Source: Acanthosepion lycidas
Taxonomy: Eukaryota > Mollusca > Cephalopoda > Sepiida > Sepiidae
Reading direction: 5' to 3'
DNA length: 64,000 nucleotides
Assembly: GCA_963932145.1 (NCBI GenBank)
Contig: OZ010578.1
Location: 24,688,653 to 24,752,652 of the forward strand
Shown: in pieces, positions 21,716-32,714 of the stretch
Numbering within the stretch: position 1 is the first letter of the stretch
Layout: each line of letters starts with the position of its first letter
Position numbers and translations under genes: made by a program
Notes under the pieces: model-generated
What the model was told of the DNA's origin: nothing
What the model saw: only the letters and a program-made list of their open reading frames with translations
Database searches by the model: none

Positions 21716-21982
21716 CTTTCATCTCCTTAATCTTCATGTTGACGGTCTTAAGCGGCCGACACAGGGCGCCATAAACGACAATGTTTAAAAGCAACCCACT
21801 TATTATTAAAAATGTCCCTCTCATACCATAAAAGGAAATGCTTCGTTCTAATGAATTATTAAGGACAAATGCACCAATTCCAGTTCCACTCTGAGAGATT
21901 CCTACAGCCAAAATTCGTTTCTTCTTAAAATAAGATCCAACGATTGTGTTGGCGGAAAAATATGACATTCCAACAAAAATCC
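21716..21982 (-). CDS. SLC16 copy B exon 3
   Basis: 267 nt, phase 1 to 1. Acceptor TTTTAG|GGATT, donor GAAAG|GTAAC. It holds the second SLC16 signature (GSYFKKKRILAVGISQSGTG) and TM5-TM6. No counterpart was found in copy C. Confidence 0.85.
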
Positions 21983-22189
21983 CTAAAAGAAATATTAAGA
22001 ATTGGCAAAATTAATAAGCTAGAAACGGGAAAGTCATTCAAAATGAAATGTAGTTATGAAAATGATCTTGAAATTCAGATATATAAATAAATAAAATCAT
22101 AAAATAAGTCAAGGGAATTTAATTGGAGTAAATGAAAACGTTTCAGTTGATTAAATGTGAATTATTACGGAATAGTAAATACATGATGC

Positions 22190-23060
22190 GAGTTTTTGTA
22201 TTGCATGGATGTGGGAATTCAGTCGTCGATCTAGATGTCTAGTTAAAAGGCAAGTTAAGTATAACATCATGATAATTGTTTGTATGAGGAAGAAAATTCA
22301 GTCGTCGATATAGTGGATCAGTGAAAAGGTATATTATGTATAGCCTGTTGTTACCAGTCTCTCAATTGCTTGTCTGATGAACAGAATTAAGTTGTTGATT
22401 TGGGGCTACAGGGAAAAGTCATGTTAAGTATGGCCGCATGTTACGAATCACTGTATTGCTTTTCTGAGCAAAATTATTCAGTCATCGATCAGGCATGTTA
22501 CATATAGCCTCATGTTAGGAGTCTCTGTATTGCTTGTATGAGGAATAAAATTCAGTCGTCAATCTCGTGGTCAAAGGTTAATCATGTTAAGTATAGCTTA
22601 ATAGTACGAGTCCCTGTTTTGCTTGTATGAGGAATAGAATTCAGTGATCGATTTGCGGGTACATGGAAAAAAACATATTAAGTATAACTTCATGATAGGT
22701 GTCTGTATATTGTTTGCATGAGTATGAGAATTCAGTCATCGATATGGTCGCCCAAGGAAAAGGTATGTTATGTATAACTTCATGATAAGTATCTCTGAAT
22801 TACTTGTATGGGGAACAGAATTCAGTTATCGACTGGGGGTCCAGAAAAAAGGCATAAGTATAGTCTCATGATACGAGTCACTGTATTTCTTGTCTGAGGA
22901 AAAGAATTCAGTCGTCGGTCTGGTTGTCCGGGAAAATGGCGTGTTAAGTATAGCCCCATGTTACGAGTCACTGTATTGCTTGTCTGAGGAAAAGAATTTA
23001 GTCGTCGATCTGGGAGTCGAGGGAAAATCAAATTACATATTGCATCATGATATGAGTCTG
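22190..23060. repeat. Diverged minisatellite, about 10 units of 78-92 bp
   Basis: Repeated anchor attcagtcgtcgat at about 22218, 22296, 22384, 22467, 22550, 22639, 22730, 22820, 22905 and 22997, with catgttacgagtcactgtat and ttgtctgagga between. Units differ by many substitutions. It lies in intron 2 of copy B only. Confidence 0.85.
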
Positions 23061-23079
23061 TAATGACTATATGAGGTCA

Positions 23080-23300
23080 AGTGTATTCATCTTCATCCGC
23101 TGGTTCAATCTTTGAGATCGGTTGTAATCATCATCCGCTTGTGTCACTGTTAGGGTTTTTGGGGTTAGTCGCGCTTAGTCTGGGACCTCGTATTCGACCT
23201 TGTCCCTACTACGAGTTTAAAACTCCAGACGGCTTCGCTCTCACAGTCATTAGACCACGCAAGCCCCTCCACTACGTTGAGGTGCGACTATCAGAGGTAC
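23080..23300 (-). repeat. Possible tRNA-derived SINE
   Basis: Minus-strand stretch with GTGGTCTAATGACTGTGAGA (A-box-like) and, about 50 nt on, AGGTCGAATACGAGG (B-box-like). It is GC-richer than its surroundings. One copy only in the window. Confidence 0.35.
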
Positions 23301-23384
23301 GCACATAGAAACATACACACATAAAAACACATGTATATTTTACACTCGATGTCAGAGCAAACTTTTCGTCACTTATTAAACTTT

Positions 23385-24215
23385 ATCTTTTTACCATTTC
23401 TCCCACTCCACGTTCCACTATCCATTTACACAAGCTCGTTAGGTGAGTCTCGCTTCTTTCCTCTGTCGCTCATTCAATATGTCCGTTGAGTGTCAAATTT
23501 TCTAAGCCTTCCTTTCTCATTATCTTAGAGGTTTCAACTGCTTATTTTTGATTGTACATATAATTAATATAATGATTTATTATTTCCATTTTCCTTAAAA
23601 CGTCCTCGTTACTCACATGTTCCGACCATGCTATTCTCAACATCCTCCAGTAGAAACATATTTCTTTTGCCTCCAAGCTCTTTTTTATTTGTAAGGACAT
23701 TGTGCATCATTCACTGCTATATCGGAGGACAGATATATATTCTAACATGATTTGTTGCCTCCATTTCGTAATTCGCAGCTTTGGGCTGTTCCATTTTCTG
23801 ACAACCGTACATTTTGTCTTCTCTCAATAGATACTTAGTCCTTTCCTCACACTTTCCTTCACTATCTTCTGCAGAAGGTTCTGTTGTTTTGCTTCTGTTT
23901 CTGCTATCAACTGTGTCATCTGCATATCTTATACTGTTAAGATCGTATCCACCGATAATAAATCCTGATAGGATTTCTAAATTTCTCAAGACTCTCTTGA
24001 TGTAAAGGTTAAATAAGTCTCGTGTGAAGACATAATATTGTCTTACGCCCCTTTATAAGTTTTGTAAATTTACTGAATGCCTTTTCCATCTTTATACAAG
24101 AAGTCTTCTTCCAGTATCACTTCTGGATTATTTTAATACCTTTCGCAAATAAATCAAGCATTTTTATAATATCAAACATTCCCTTGTGTCGTTCTTTATC
24201 AAACATAAGACAAAC
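23385..24215 (-). pseudogene. LINE reverse transcriptase fragment in intron 2 of copy B
   Basis: Paralogue of 610-1560, with the same IRYADDT motif and C-terminal pieces. It lacks about 60 bp that copy A has near 1025-1085. Shared junctions show one insertion copied with the gene. Confidence 0.75.
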
Positions 24216-24363
24216 ACCGTTATTATAATACTGAGAAAAGTGCTGGTGTATAGAGAAGTGTTACTTTCACTCTGTCTTTTGTTGAATCTTTAATTGGTAT
24301 GGTATAATAATGAAAAGAAGAATAAGAACTTACATTTATATTATAAACAAAATCCGTACTTAC

Positions 24364-24506
24364 CTGAGAGAATTCCATACGTAACGTAAACAACTTCAAC
24401 TTGGTCAACAAAAAAGCTTCCAGTGGTTGCCACAGTAGAAGCTAATCCTCCGCAAATGATAACTTGGCGATGGCTTGCATTAAACATCATTAGAACACAA
24501 ATGGAC
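24364..24506 (-). CDS. SLC16 copy B exon 2, with a 4-nt deletion
   Basis: 143 nt instead of 147. Next to the acceptor CCAG|GTCC, copy B reads cattagaacacaaa where copy A reads cattagaaacaacacaaa. The phase-1 frame meets TAA at once; the rest of the exon is open in the shifted frame. Neither of the two upstream AGs in the 75-nt intron 1 corrects it. Confidence 0.8.
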
Positions 24507-24581
24507 CTGGTAAAAGGGAAATTTGAACTCAAAAACAAAATAGTACAAGTCTGTTATAAATTCATCAATATGGAAACTTAC

Positions 24582-24850
24582 CAACGCATAACATGACTCC
24601 ACCAAAAATAGAACCGACCATTGCTGTTTTCGAAATAGAAGCATCATAAATGGTAATCATTCCAAGAACGAGAATACCATTAGAGGAAAGCAATCCTATA
24701 ATAGTAAAATTCACCATGAATCCAGCAAAGCAAACGACCCAACCCCAACCTCCATCAGGAATGTGGACGGAGTCTCCAGCATCAGGATCTGTTTCTGGTT
24801 CTACTTCGTTTGTTTGTGTTTCAAGGATTCCTTGATTCGTCTGTTCCATT
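24582..24850 (-). CDS. SLC16 copy B exon 1 (start codon at 24849)
   Basis: 268 coding nt. Starts MEQTNQ, has an acidic stretch EVEPETDPDAGD, then DGGWGWVVCFAGF. Acceptor TTTTTCAG|AATGG one base before the ATG, donor GTTG|GTAAGT. Intact. Confidence 0.85.
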
Positions 24851-24965
24851 CTGAAAAAGAATCTTCAAATTTTAAGTTAAGCATTTTGGATACAAATTTA
24901 CCAAAATTCTAAAGTTAATGAGTGGTCAAATACTTCACAAGTGATTTTAAGAGAATCTAATGGCG

Positions 24966-25053
<88 letters not shown>
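24966..25053. repeat. (CA)n(TA)n compound microsatellite
   Basis: About 25 CA then about 17 TA units, 120 bp 5' of the ATG exon of copy B; the counterpart of the (TA)n at 2390. Confidence 0.95.
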
Positions 25054-25058
<5 letters not shown>

Positions 25059-25129
25059 CAGAAATACTTTGTAAATACTCCAACACGTGTCGAATGTTTT
25101 TCTAAGCCCACATGACACGTCGATGAAGC

Positions 25130-25625
25130 GTCTGCTGCATAAATAATTTTTTTAGGTGGCTCCACAGATAAAAATCCAATGGGTTGAGATCGGTGAAACG
25201 TGGAAGCCATAGAACCGCTCCTTCCAGACCTGTCCATCTCTCATGGTAGATTGCTACGTGACTAAAATCTGCTGGCGCCTCATCATGCATGAACCACATG
25301 TGTCTTCGTATTAGCAAGGGTACATCGTCTAGCAGGTGCGTAAGTGTATCCGAAATAAAGCTCCTGTGGACAGCTGCTGTGAGGCGTGCTGGGAGAACAT
25401 ATGAACCTACAAGACAGTCATTTAAAATACCAGCCCACACATTAATGATAAACTGATGTTGTTGTCTAGCGGTTATTGTTCCATGTGTAACCGTTTCCAC
25501 TCAAAAATGTTGGTTGTGTAAATTTGTTATTTCATCTTTTCCAAATATTGCCTCATCCATAAACAAGACTGATGAGACATACAACTCGATCGGTATTTTG
25601 TGCAATAAACCATGGGTAAGTGTAT
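25130..25625 (-). pseudogene. DDE transposase fragment, duplicate of 2565-3026
   Basis: The same catalytic-half fragment with the MHDEAPADF and TDLNPLDF motifs. Trp of the HFWVET stretch has become a TGA stop here (near 25500). It sits 5' of copy B as its twin sits 5' of copy A. Confidence 0.8.
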
Positions 25626-26119
25626 TAATATTAAATATTTATCGTAATTATTTAAACAAAATTTTATTTTAAACGTTTGGATTCAAGAAGAAAACAGAAA
25701 CATTGCAAATTAGTAGCATGTTTTATAATTCAAACTGCGATATTTCTGGAATGAATTTATTTTTCTTTTAATGATAAAAAATTTAATGAAAAAGTATTCA
25801 TTTAAAATTTGCTTGAGAATCAATTTAAACTTTAAGATTTGAACGTTTAGTTGGATTCCTACCCAATCGAAATATTTAATTTCTTCTGCTGTTTTAGAAA
25901 TTTGAGAGAAAGTCAAATTTAAATATATTTAAAGAATCTATTTAGAAGCAATAAGAAAAGTTTCTAAAATCTTCTAACGTGTACTTTTTTGGAACGTACT
26001 GTCATTTGAGAACAACATATTTTTTCATTTGATAAGAGGAATGTAACAGGAGCTATTAAATGTTAGAGAGTTGGGTCCCTTTAATAGTAGTATCAAGAAA
26101 AAAACAAGATGGCGTAATA

Positions 26120-26560
26120 AACATAAATTGTATTGACACGATGGTCCGAGTTAATTCAATAAAAGCAAACACGAAATATATCAATTTTGTTACATTTTTA
26201 TTTTGCCATTCAAGGCAGCTTTTCTACAATTTGTATGCCCGGTCCGGATTGTTTAAAATATTTCGATAATTTAAATTTCCTGACCATTAAAGAGATACAA
26301 AAATGAATTTATCGAAATTTCGTAAATATTAAATGAGTAATAAATGCATAACAGATGCAAAAAATATTTTTACCGTTTTCTTCTAAAAAAAAAAGAGAAT
26401 TATTTTAGAAATTATTTCATTACTTTCTGAATAATTTCTAAATGATTCATCAAAATCAGGCAAATATCTGATTTTGAAAGAATTTCCATATCAATATTTT
26501 TCATTTCAAATAAAAGAAGAAAAAGATAATGCTCAGATTTCCCGTGCAAATTTAAGGTTC
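26120..26560. other. AT-rich upstream flank of copy B, nothing recognised
   Basis: No gene. Similarity to the flank of copy A stops near 26110 and resumes near 27400, so 26.1-27.4 kb is an insertion specific to this unit. Confidence 0.5.
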
Positions 26561-26570
26561 CACGTTGACA

Positions 26571-26606
<36 letters not shown>

Positions 26607-26669
26607 CATACACACACAGACACCCCCACACACACTCACCCCCACACACACTTATCCCCACATATATAC

Positions 26670-26755
<86 letters not shown>
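26571..26755. repeat. (TA)n - (CACACCC) - (TA)n microsatellite cluster
   Basis: (TA)n at 26571-26602, CACACC-rich spacer, then (TA)n 26680-26742 and TATG variants. Open frames on both strands here are artefacts. Confidence 0.95.
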
Positions 26756-27034
26756 TTACCACCAATCATTTCTTTTGTAGGTGTAAGATTTAATTTAGTC
26801 GAGTAATTTTATTTATCTATTTTTAGGGCCTGTAAGAGAAGTTTTGCAAAGTGGCACAAGACTTTTTTGGGCCTCCGATGCAGGCATAGGATTTGATGTC
26901 CAGTAAATCTACGTGTAAATCTTCATAAAGGAATTATTTCCATGATCCCCTGTGGCACTGGGAATAAAAGCAATCCAAAAGTGACTTTATCTAAAGAGTT
27001 ATAAGTACAGTACCTGACCACAGCAGAGGTGAAA

Positions 27035-27275
27035 AAAAAAAAACTTGAAGAGTTGAGTTACTAAAGAGAAATAACCGAGACTGAGATATCCAGAAAAGGC
27101 ATGGCACGTGGAACTAGAACAATCTATACCAGTGGACGAAATAAAAGGTCTGGTGCGATATTCCAATGTATATCACCCGAAAAACGCCCCATATCGCCTG
27201 ATGAAGGCTGGAGCGTACAATGGCAGAAACGTCGTGAATATTACAAGAAAGATCTGGACATCAGATCGAATAGTG
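27035..27275 (+). repeat. tRNA-derived SINE with cephalopod-type conserved domain
   Basis: Leader ttgaagagttgagttac, AGAGAAATAACCGAGACTGA, GGCATGGCACGTGGAACTAG, then CCTGATGAAGGCTGGAGCGT and GCAGAAACGTCGTGA. It is directly followed by an (AT)n(GT)n tract, a likely SINE tail expansion. The pol III head is truncated. Confidence 0.75.
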
Positions 27276-27280
27276 TATGT

Positions 27281-27285
27281 ATTTA

Positions 27286-27378
<93 letters not shown>
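27281..27378. repeat. (AT)n(GT)n microsatellite at SINE 3' end
   Basis: About 20 AT then about 22 GT units, immediately 3' of the SINE body. Confidence 0.95.
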
Positions 27379-27380
<2 letters not shown>

Positions 27381-27559
27381 CATTGAATGTGAATCACAAG
27401 CAAATTATTTTTATACTGATTTTCTAATGTTTTTTATGGGAACTAAGGGAGTGTAGAAAGTGTCACACGTGATTATTGTCTCCCACGACTTTCAGTTGAT
27501 GCAGTAATAATTCCATGTTATAATACGTTCTGTTTCAAAACAAGTCATTTTGAGTGACG

Positions 27560-28400
27560 GTTTGTATTTTTTAAAATAAAATTATTTTCATTATCTTTAA
27601 ATAGATTTTCTAACTAACTGCTTTTTAAAATGACAGTATTATTTACAAATATTCTTTGTTTTTTAACATGACACTTAAGTCATGAAAAATTAAAGTAAAT
27701 CAAGAATATATGCAATAATTTCTTTCATTTAATTTGCCTGGAAATTATTTCATTGATCCTTTGCGATGAATTCAAAATTGTGTATTTATTCATTCATAAC
27801 TTCGGTTCATTCAAGTAGTATGTGTTTCCGTGACTAGTGTGAGTATTTCTCTAGAGTATAAGTACAACTATAGACAAAATGATAAACCTACAATAAACCG
27901 ACTAAATTTTAACGACTTCCAATCGGACAATTACGTTTACAATCTTTCAAAAATTATTTATCAACACAAGAATCAAAATAGGATTTCATATTTATACAAT
28001 TTAAATGTTGAATAAAAAAACAGGAAAGTAAGAACGAAATCAACAAACTGGAGTAAACATTAAATTACAATAACGAAATAAAAATAGGAAAAATGAATAT
28101 AAAAATGAAGTCATTTTACTTACATGGCAGGTGAATATATGTAAAACTCCTGGTGAAAATGTTGTCCTTTTTAGGTTCTAAGTTGAGAGGTAATTTACTT
28201 AAATCAAAGACGAATGTTAATCCATGGAATTTTAATGCGTTTTGCAATTGTAAAAATAAAATGCTAGCGCTGTTTATTTTTCAAGCGGTTATGTCAATAG
28301 GCATAAACACGCTCACTCTGGATGTGCACACAACCTGCTTTTATTACAGTGCAAGTGAATTGGAAAAATATCCACGCGTTACGGTTCAGTAAACATTTAT
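27560..28400. repeat. Segmental-duplication core shared with 4280-5100
   Basis: Near-identical to 4280-5100. It contains the same 61-codon frame (27830-28015) and the conserved donor at 28123. It lies upstream of copy B. Confidence 0.7.
28124..28210 (-). other. Candidate untranslated first exon (3' end) of SLC16 copy B
   Basis: Minus strand ...CTGCCAT|GTAAGTAAAATG, same as at 4837. The 3.3 kb to the CAG|AATGG acceptor at 24850 would be a 5' UTR intron. The outer limit is not known. Confidence 0.3.
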
Positions 28401-28559
28401 GTCGACATTAAGAAAGCAAAGAAAATTTTCTGTACATGTATGTCGCTATCGATAATCTATCACTCATTTCGATTCACGATTAACATGACAAAATAATTCC
28501 AAGAGGAGGCTGACGTTACATTCTGTGATAGACTGGCTGCCAATTGAGGCTATAGAACG

Positions 28560-28825
28560 AAATCTCTCCTGCTATTTAATTCATGTCTGGGAGGATAATG
28601 AGTAAATTAATATCATTCTCAATCTTATTTGCCTACAAGTGAATGTAACCAACTCGACAGGAATTTTAACCCGGCTTTCTCATTTCGAAATCATTGTCCA
28701 TTACACCATCCGACATCCAAGCTTACACCCCTTGGTGTTCCCAAGCGGTTACCCATCTGGCTACTACCCAGGCTCGACTTTGCTGAAGTTTGCTGAATTT
28801 TCAACGTGATATGGCCGTAGTCATA
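28560..28825 (-). repeat. 5S rRNA-like plus tRNA-like SINE
   Basis: Minus strand from about 28825: ACGGCCATATCACGTTGAAA (5S 5' end), CAGCAAAGTCGAG, GATGGGTAACCGCTTGGGAA (box C), then GGATGGTGTAATGG and CGGGTTAAAATTCC tRNA-like segments. A short internal deletion or shuffle follows the 5' end. Paralogue of 5230-5540. Confidence 0.65.
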
Positions 28826-29028
28826 GCTAAAATAAAGATAGAATTTTAATTCTGTTAAAAATTAAAAACGGAATTTTAGTCGAAAAAGGATCTTTCTCTA
28901 AAGTTATTTAACTATAATTTCTGAAAGTGATAATTCATTTATTCTGTTTATTGTTTCTATATAAAATGTCCTATGTTTCGTGGGTGGGGGAAGAATACTC
29001 AATAACGAGGACATAGTGTCTATAGATA

Positions 29029-29109
29029 TTAGGTTGGTGCAAAGATAATGTCGTTTTCTCACATATGTTACTATGTGAGAAAACGACATTATTTTTTGCA
29101 CCAACCTAA
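29029..29109. mobile_element. MADE1-like mariner MITE, 81 bp
   Basis: TTAGGTTGGTGCAAAGATAA at the left end and its near-perfect reverse complement at the right, TA on both flanks, centre acatatgttactatgt. Sister of 14113-14192. Confidence 0.9.
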
Positions 29110-29119
29110 TATAAACAGT

Positions 29120-30969
29120 GAGGATATATAAATCAACACTGCATGGAGACTACCTGATTCACGTAATAATTTTGTTTAAAGATCAAAGCGATTGTGATAA
29201 CAAGGGAGAATAACTTTGCGCAACTGACAAAATCTAGACTCTATTAATTTCTTTTTGTTCTATGTGCTATGTGTCCCTGTAGCGATTTCAGTCAGTAAAT
29301 TCGGAACATTCATTTTCAATCTGATAGTTATCAGTATCCTTCACGAGCGGCCCATAGAGATTTCGTTAAATGAAGATAACTTGCTTTTCTAGACGACGGG
29401 ACATAAAAACATGGTAACTATAAACCTGACCAGTATCCTGAAAAGGCAGAGAGAGACGCACACTGAAGGTACTCGTTAGACTGTTCACCCCACTCTCTCA
29501 CCTAAACCTCAATTAACTTCCCTCGCTTATTGAAGTACGTTACGACCCAAGAGTAAAATCTGGTTTGCGGCTAGAAATTGTCATGCTTTTTGGGTTTTTT
29601 TACTCGTGGGTAGCAATCTAGCCCAAGGATAATTTTTAAGACACAAGCTTTTGACTGGAAGAAGCTGCACCCTATCAATAAACATGGTGTCTGGTCTGAG
29701 CTGAAATGCAACATCTCTTCAGGACGTTCGCGATCATGGCCCTCCAAAATTTTCTGTCCTTTGTATCTCTTAATAAATTGCGTCTTTTTATCTCTCCTAG
29801 AGCTTGTTCAGCTATTTGCTCAAACTCGCTCGGTAGATTATAAGCTGTCTTCTCTCACGAATATTAATCATATACATCAGATTTATAGAGGGACAATTTC
29901 AAATGAAAATTCTACTCCGAGTACCGTATGAGACTAAAGCCTTATTGGTTTGATCGTGAGTGCATTAATGTCTATACAGAGTGATACAAACGAGACCATC
30001 ATTTCATGAGATACAAAAAAATGAATGACAAAATAATACTAAAAAGAATAGATTTTATAGATTTAAAAAAAAAAAAACGTAATTGCATTTTGCATCTCAG
30101 TATTATATCCTTCAGAATTCGAATTATAAGCACGACTTTTTTTATTATCGGATGGGAGAATTATTATATACACCAAAAGATGTTTGGAAGTCTGTATATT
30201 TTCTCATGATATTAACCCATTCGTCGCTCAAACGGGATTGGAGGCAAATTAGACGAAATTAAAGACCATTCTCTAGAATTATTAATCCAGCCTCTTGAAA
30301 TACCATATACATATCTGATTGATTTGATACTGGATGTGTTGATGTCTATGCTGAGGTATGCAAACATGTCTGGCTAGTTCTTGAGATGCAAAAGGAAAGA
30401 GTAAAATAAAAGTGAAAAGAATAGATTTTATAGAAAATTTAAAAAGGAAGGTGATTACCTTTTGCGTATGCGTAATATTCAACTTATACCCACGTCGCTC
30501 AAATGATATTGCAGAAAAATCAACGGAAATTTTCCTGGATTTTGTAATCGGCCTCTAGAAAGAAGATTATAAGTTCACAATAATCTTTTAATATTTGGCT
30601 AAGAAAAACCAAACATATTTTTCTAGTTCCGAAAGTAAGGGGACAATAATAATTTATTTTAATTTTATTTAATATCTTCCCTAAAGTGAACGTTTGTAGT
30701 TTTATCCAAAAATAAACTACATAGATAAATAGAGAGATAAATGTGAATACTGAGATAGATTAAAGCTGTCTCACAAAATATTTACCCACAAATATATGGG
30801 ATTAGATAGATATATACATAGATAGATGCGAACAGATTGAATCCTCTTCAATTCAAGGGTCAAGTGTTATCTATCCTCCATATCCAGGTAATTTCACTTT
30901 CTACCTCTTCCTCTTCTGTTCATATCCCATATACCTCATTCGGTAATCTTCTAACTTGAGTGGCTCTTG
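29120..30969. other. Intergenic region between B and C, no confident gene
   Basis: No gene recognised. 30200-30600 repeats the theme of 6100-6320 (aaaacg, aatcttttaatat). 30780-30969 matches 6395-6580. 29500-29830 is open to interpretation on the minus strand but shows no motif. Confidence 0.5.
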
Positions 30970-30970
30970 A

Positions 30971-31425
30971 GCACGGACTAATAGTAGATATATCAATATG
31001 TAAGATGGATTTAGTGAACCATCTTTCCTAGCAGCAGACATAGCAATTGATTCAATATAATCACTCAACTTAATGTCAATAGAAAAAATGAGACATAGAA
31101 AACAGAATGGCGTGCTCCCCTGAAGGTTAGCATCAGTCATGTTGATGTAGGGAAAATGGTTCTGTATAAAAGACAGCAGTTTTGTTTCGGAGGCGTTAAA
31201 ATTTACAAGCCATTTCTTGCCCCAGATAACAACTGATTCGATATCATTTTCGAGATCAGCTGCCAGTTGTACTTTATAGGATTTACTATCAAGATTGAAG
31301 TAAATAGTTTATATCTTCAGCATAAAAACCCAATTGGGAACAGATGACGATTAATTGATTAAAATAATAAACCACGTAGGTCAGATGATAAAAGGCCCGG
31401 GGGACGCCCGCATTAATTAATGTTC
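30971..31425 (-). pseudogene. LINE reverse transcriptase fragment, remnant of intron 7 of copy C
   Basis: The minus strand encodes LGFYAEDINY (YAED in place of YADD), FIQNHFPYINM-like and LSDYIESIAMSAARK pieces of a LINE RT. It closely matches 61960-62405 in intron 7 of copy D. Its left limit (30970) is a sharp junction with intergenic sequence, taken as the breakpoint that removed exon 8 of copy C. Confidence 0.7.
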
Positions 31426-31429
31426 CATA

Positions 31430-32283
31430 ATTTTCTCAGGGCATTAGGCTTTCAAAAGCTATTAGAAAATTTTTATTGGTTTGATAGTATTGTCCGTTGG
31501 CGCTCGTTGGTTTTCCAGTGTCCATCATTAATATTTAATTTAATTATGTCTAACTGAGCTCTAAATGGAGACTGAAACTTTTGCAGATATGACAATAAAT
31601 ACTAAAGACGAATAACTATGGTTGTCTTGAGTAGAATAGAATTCCCAATAAAAATTAGACTCTGGGATATTTTGCTTGAAATCATTACACTATATTGATT
31701 TTAACAGTCTTGAACGTCCTTTCATCTCTTAGAAAATACATTGATTTTTTTCCCTTGGGCATAGCATTCTCGATATCGAAAGCCATTCGGGCAGCAATAC
31801 TTTTCTCAGCTCTAATCTAGTGGCTCTAGTATCTCGATTAGTAAAAAATGTCTATTCTGCGATTCAAATGTTGTTCCTGTTCTACTGATGTGAAACTGGG
31901 CCCTCCTTCCTAACATTTATAATGCTCGAGTCTTCTTTCATATCAGTCAATAATCACGTGAATATTTGAAAAGAATGGGAATAAATAACCAGACACGAAA
32001 TGAATGTTATCTCTGAAAAATTCCAATACAAAATTTCTTATTGCCAAAGTTCAGCTCATATTCTGTGATGTAAATTTGTAAAATTCTCGTCGTCGTAATA
32101 ATAAAAATTGTAAGAAGGCAAAATAAATCTTTCAAAGTTTATTGATTACAAAATAGAAGAACGTATATAAAATAGGTTCTTAATTTGTTTGAAAATACGT
32201 TAGCTTATATCCCAGTTTCTGTTAAAAAAATATGTGCAAAGCAAAAAAGAAATAGGCTGAAGAATCGAAGGAAAGACAATTAC
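31430..32283. other. Intron 7 remainder of copy C
   Basis: No coding signal; paralogous to 62410-62930 and 13030-13520. Confidence 0.5.
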
Positions 32284-32403
32284 CTACTATTTTTGCACCG
32301 ATAATGAAAGATAAACCAACCAAAAGGCACAAGGGAGAATATCCATTGGTCAGGTTTCTCCCTCCAAAGATGAAAGCCACAAGAAAAGGGTTTAAGGTGA
32401 TTC
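32284..32403 (-). pseudogene. SLC16 copy C exon 7
   Basis: 120 nt (two codons shorter than B), phase kept. Acceptor TTTTCAG|GAATC, donor GTAG|GTAATTG. Open frame with FIFGGRNLTNGYSPLC. Confidence 0.75.
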
Positions 32404-32589
32404 CTGAAAATCACAAAGCATTTTTAGCTCAATATCTAAGAGAAGACATAATTGAAATAAACTGATTTAATCGAGACAATGTCAAAGGCTACGGAATTGA
32501 AGGTTATGCGAAACAATTAAGACATCATATTGTCTAAATGTAATACAGATCAGAAATAATCCCAATTAATTGCATTAAGTGACAATGAC

Positions 32590-32700
32590 CTGAAAAAAAA
32601 AAGGTATACAAATGTGGAAATCTTGAAAAAGAAAAGGTATACAAATGTGGCAGTCTTGAAAAAGAAAAGGTATACAATTGTAGTAATCTTGAGATGAATA
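32590..32700. repeat. Three-copy tandem repeat of about 36 bp
   Basis: gaaaaggtatacaaatgtgg followed by aatcttgaaaaa, three times with small changes, at the left margin of the satellite array. Confidence 0.85.
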
Positions 32701-32714
32701 ATTCTTCTGGACTT

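Larger units (their letters stand above)
12186..24850 (-). pseudogene. SLC16 (monocarboxylate-transporter-like) gene, copy B: all eight coding exons, one frameshift
   Basis: Eight exons with consistent splice sites: 24582-24850, 24364-24506, 21716-21982, 18757-18848, 15845-16019, 14846-15115, 13668-13793, 12186-12355. With an intact exon 2 the protein would be about 504 aa, normal for the 12-TM SLC16 family. Signatures: DGGWGWVVCFAGF in TM1 (exon 1) and GSYFKKKRILAVG at TM5 (exon 3). Exon 4 plus the start of exon 5 form the large hydrophilic loop between TM6 and TM7; exons 6-8 give the C-terminal membrane half and a Lys-rich tail. The known family role is plasma-membrane transport of monocarboxylates or related solutes; the substrate here cannot be read. 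Exon 2 lacks 4 nt relative to A and C, giving a stop at once (TTC TAA). No nearby splice site restores the frame. Either a young pseudogene or a sequence error. Confidence 0.8.

Noticed and set aside
22190..23060. Regular repeats resembling a CRISPR array
   Set aside because: Units are diverged along their whole length with no constant repeat/unique spacer pattern, and the genome is eukaryotic.
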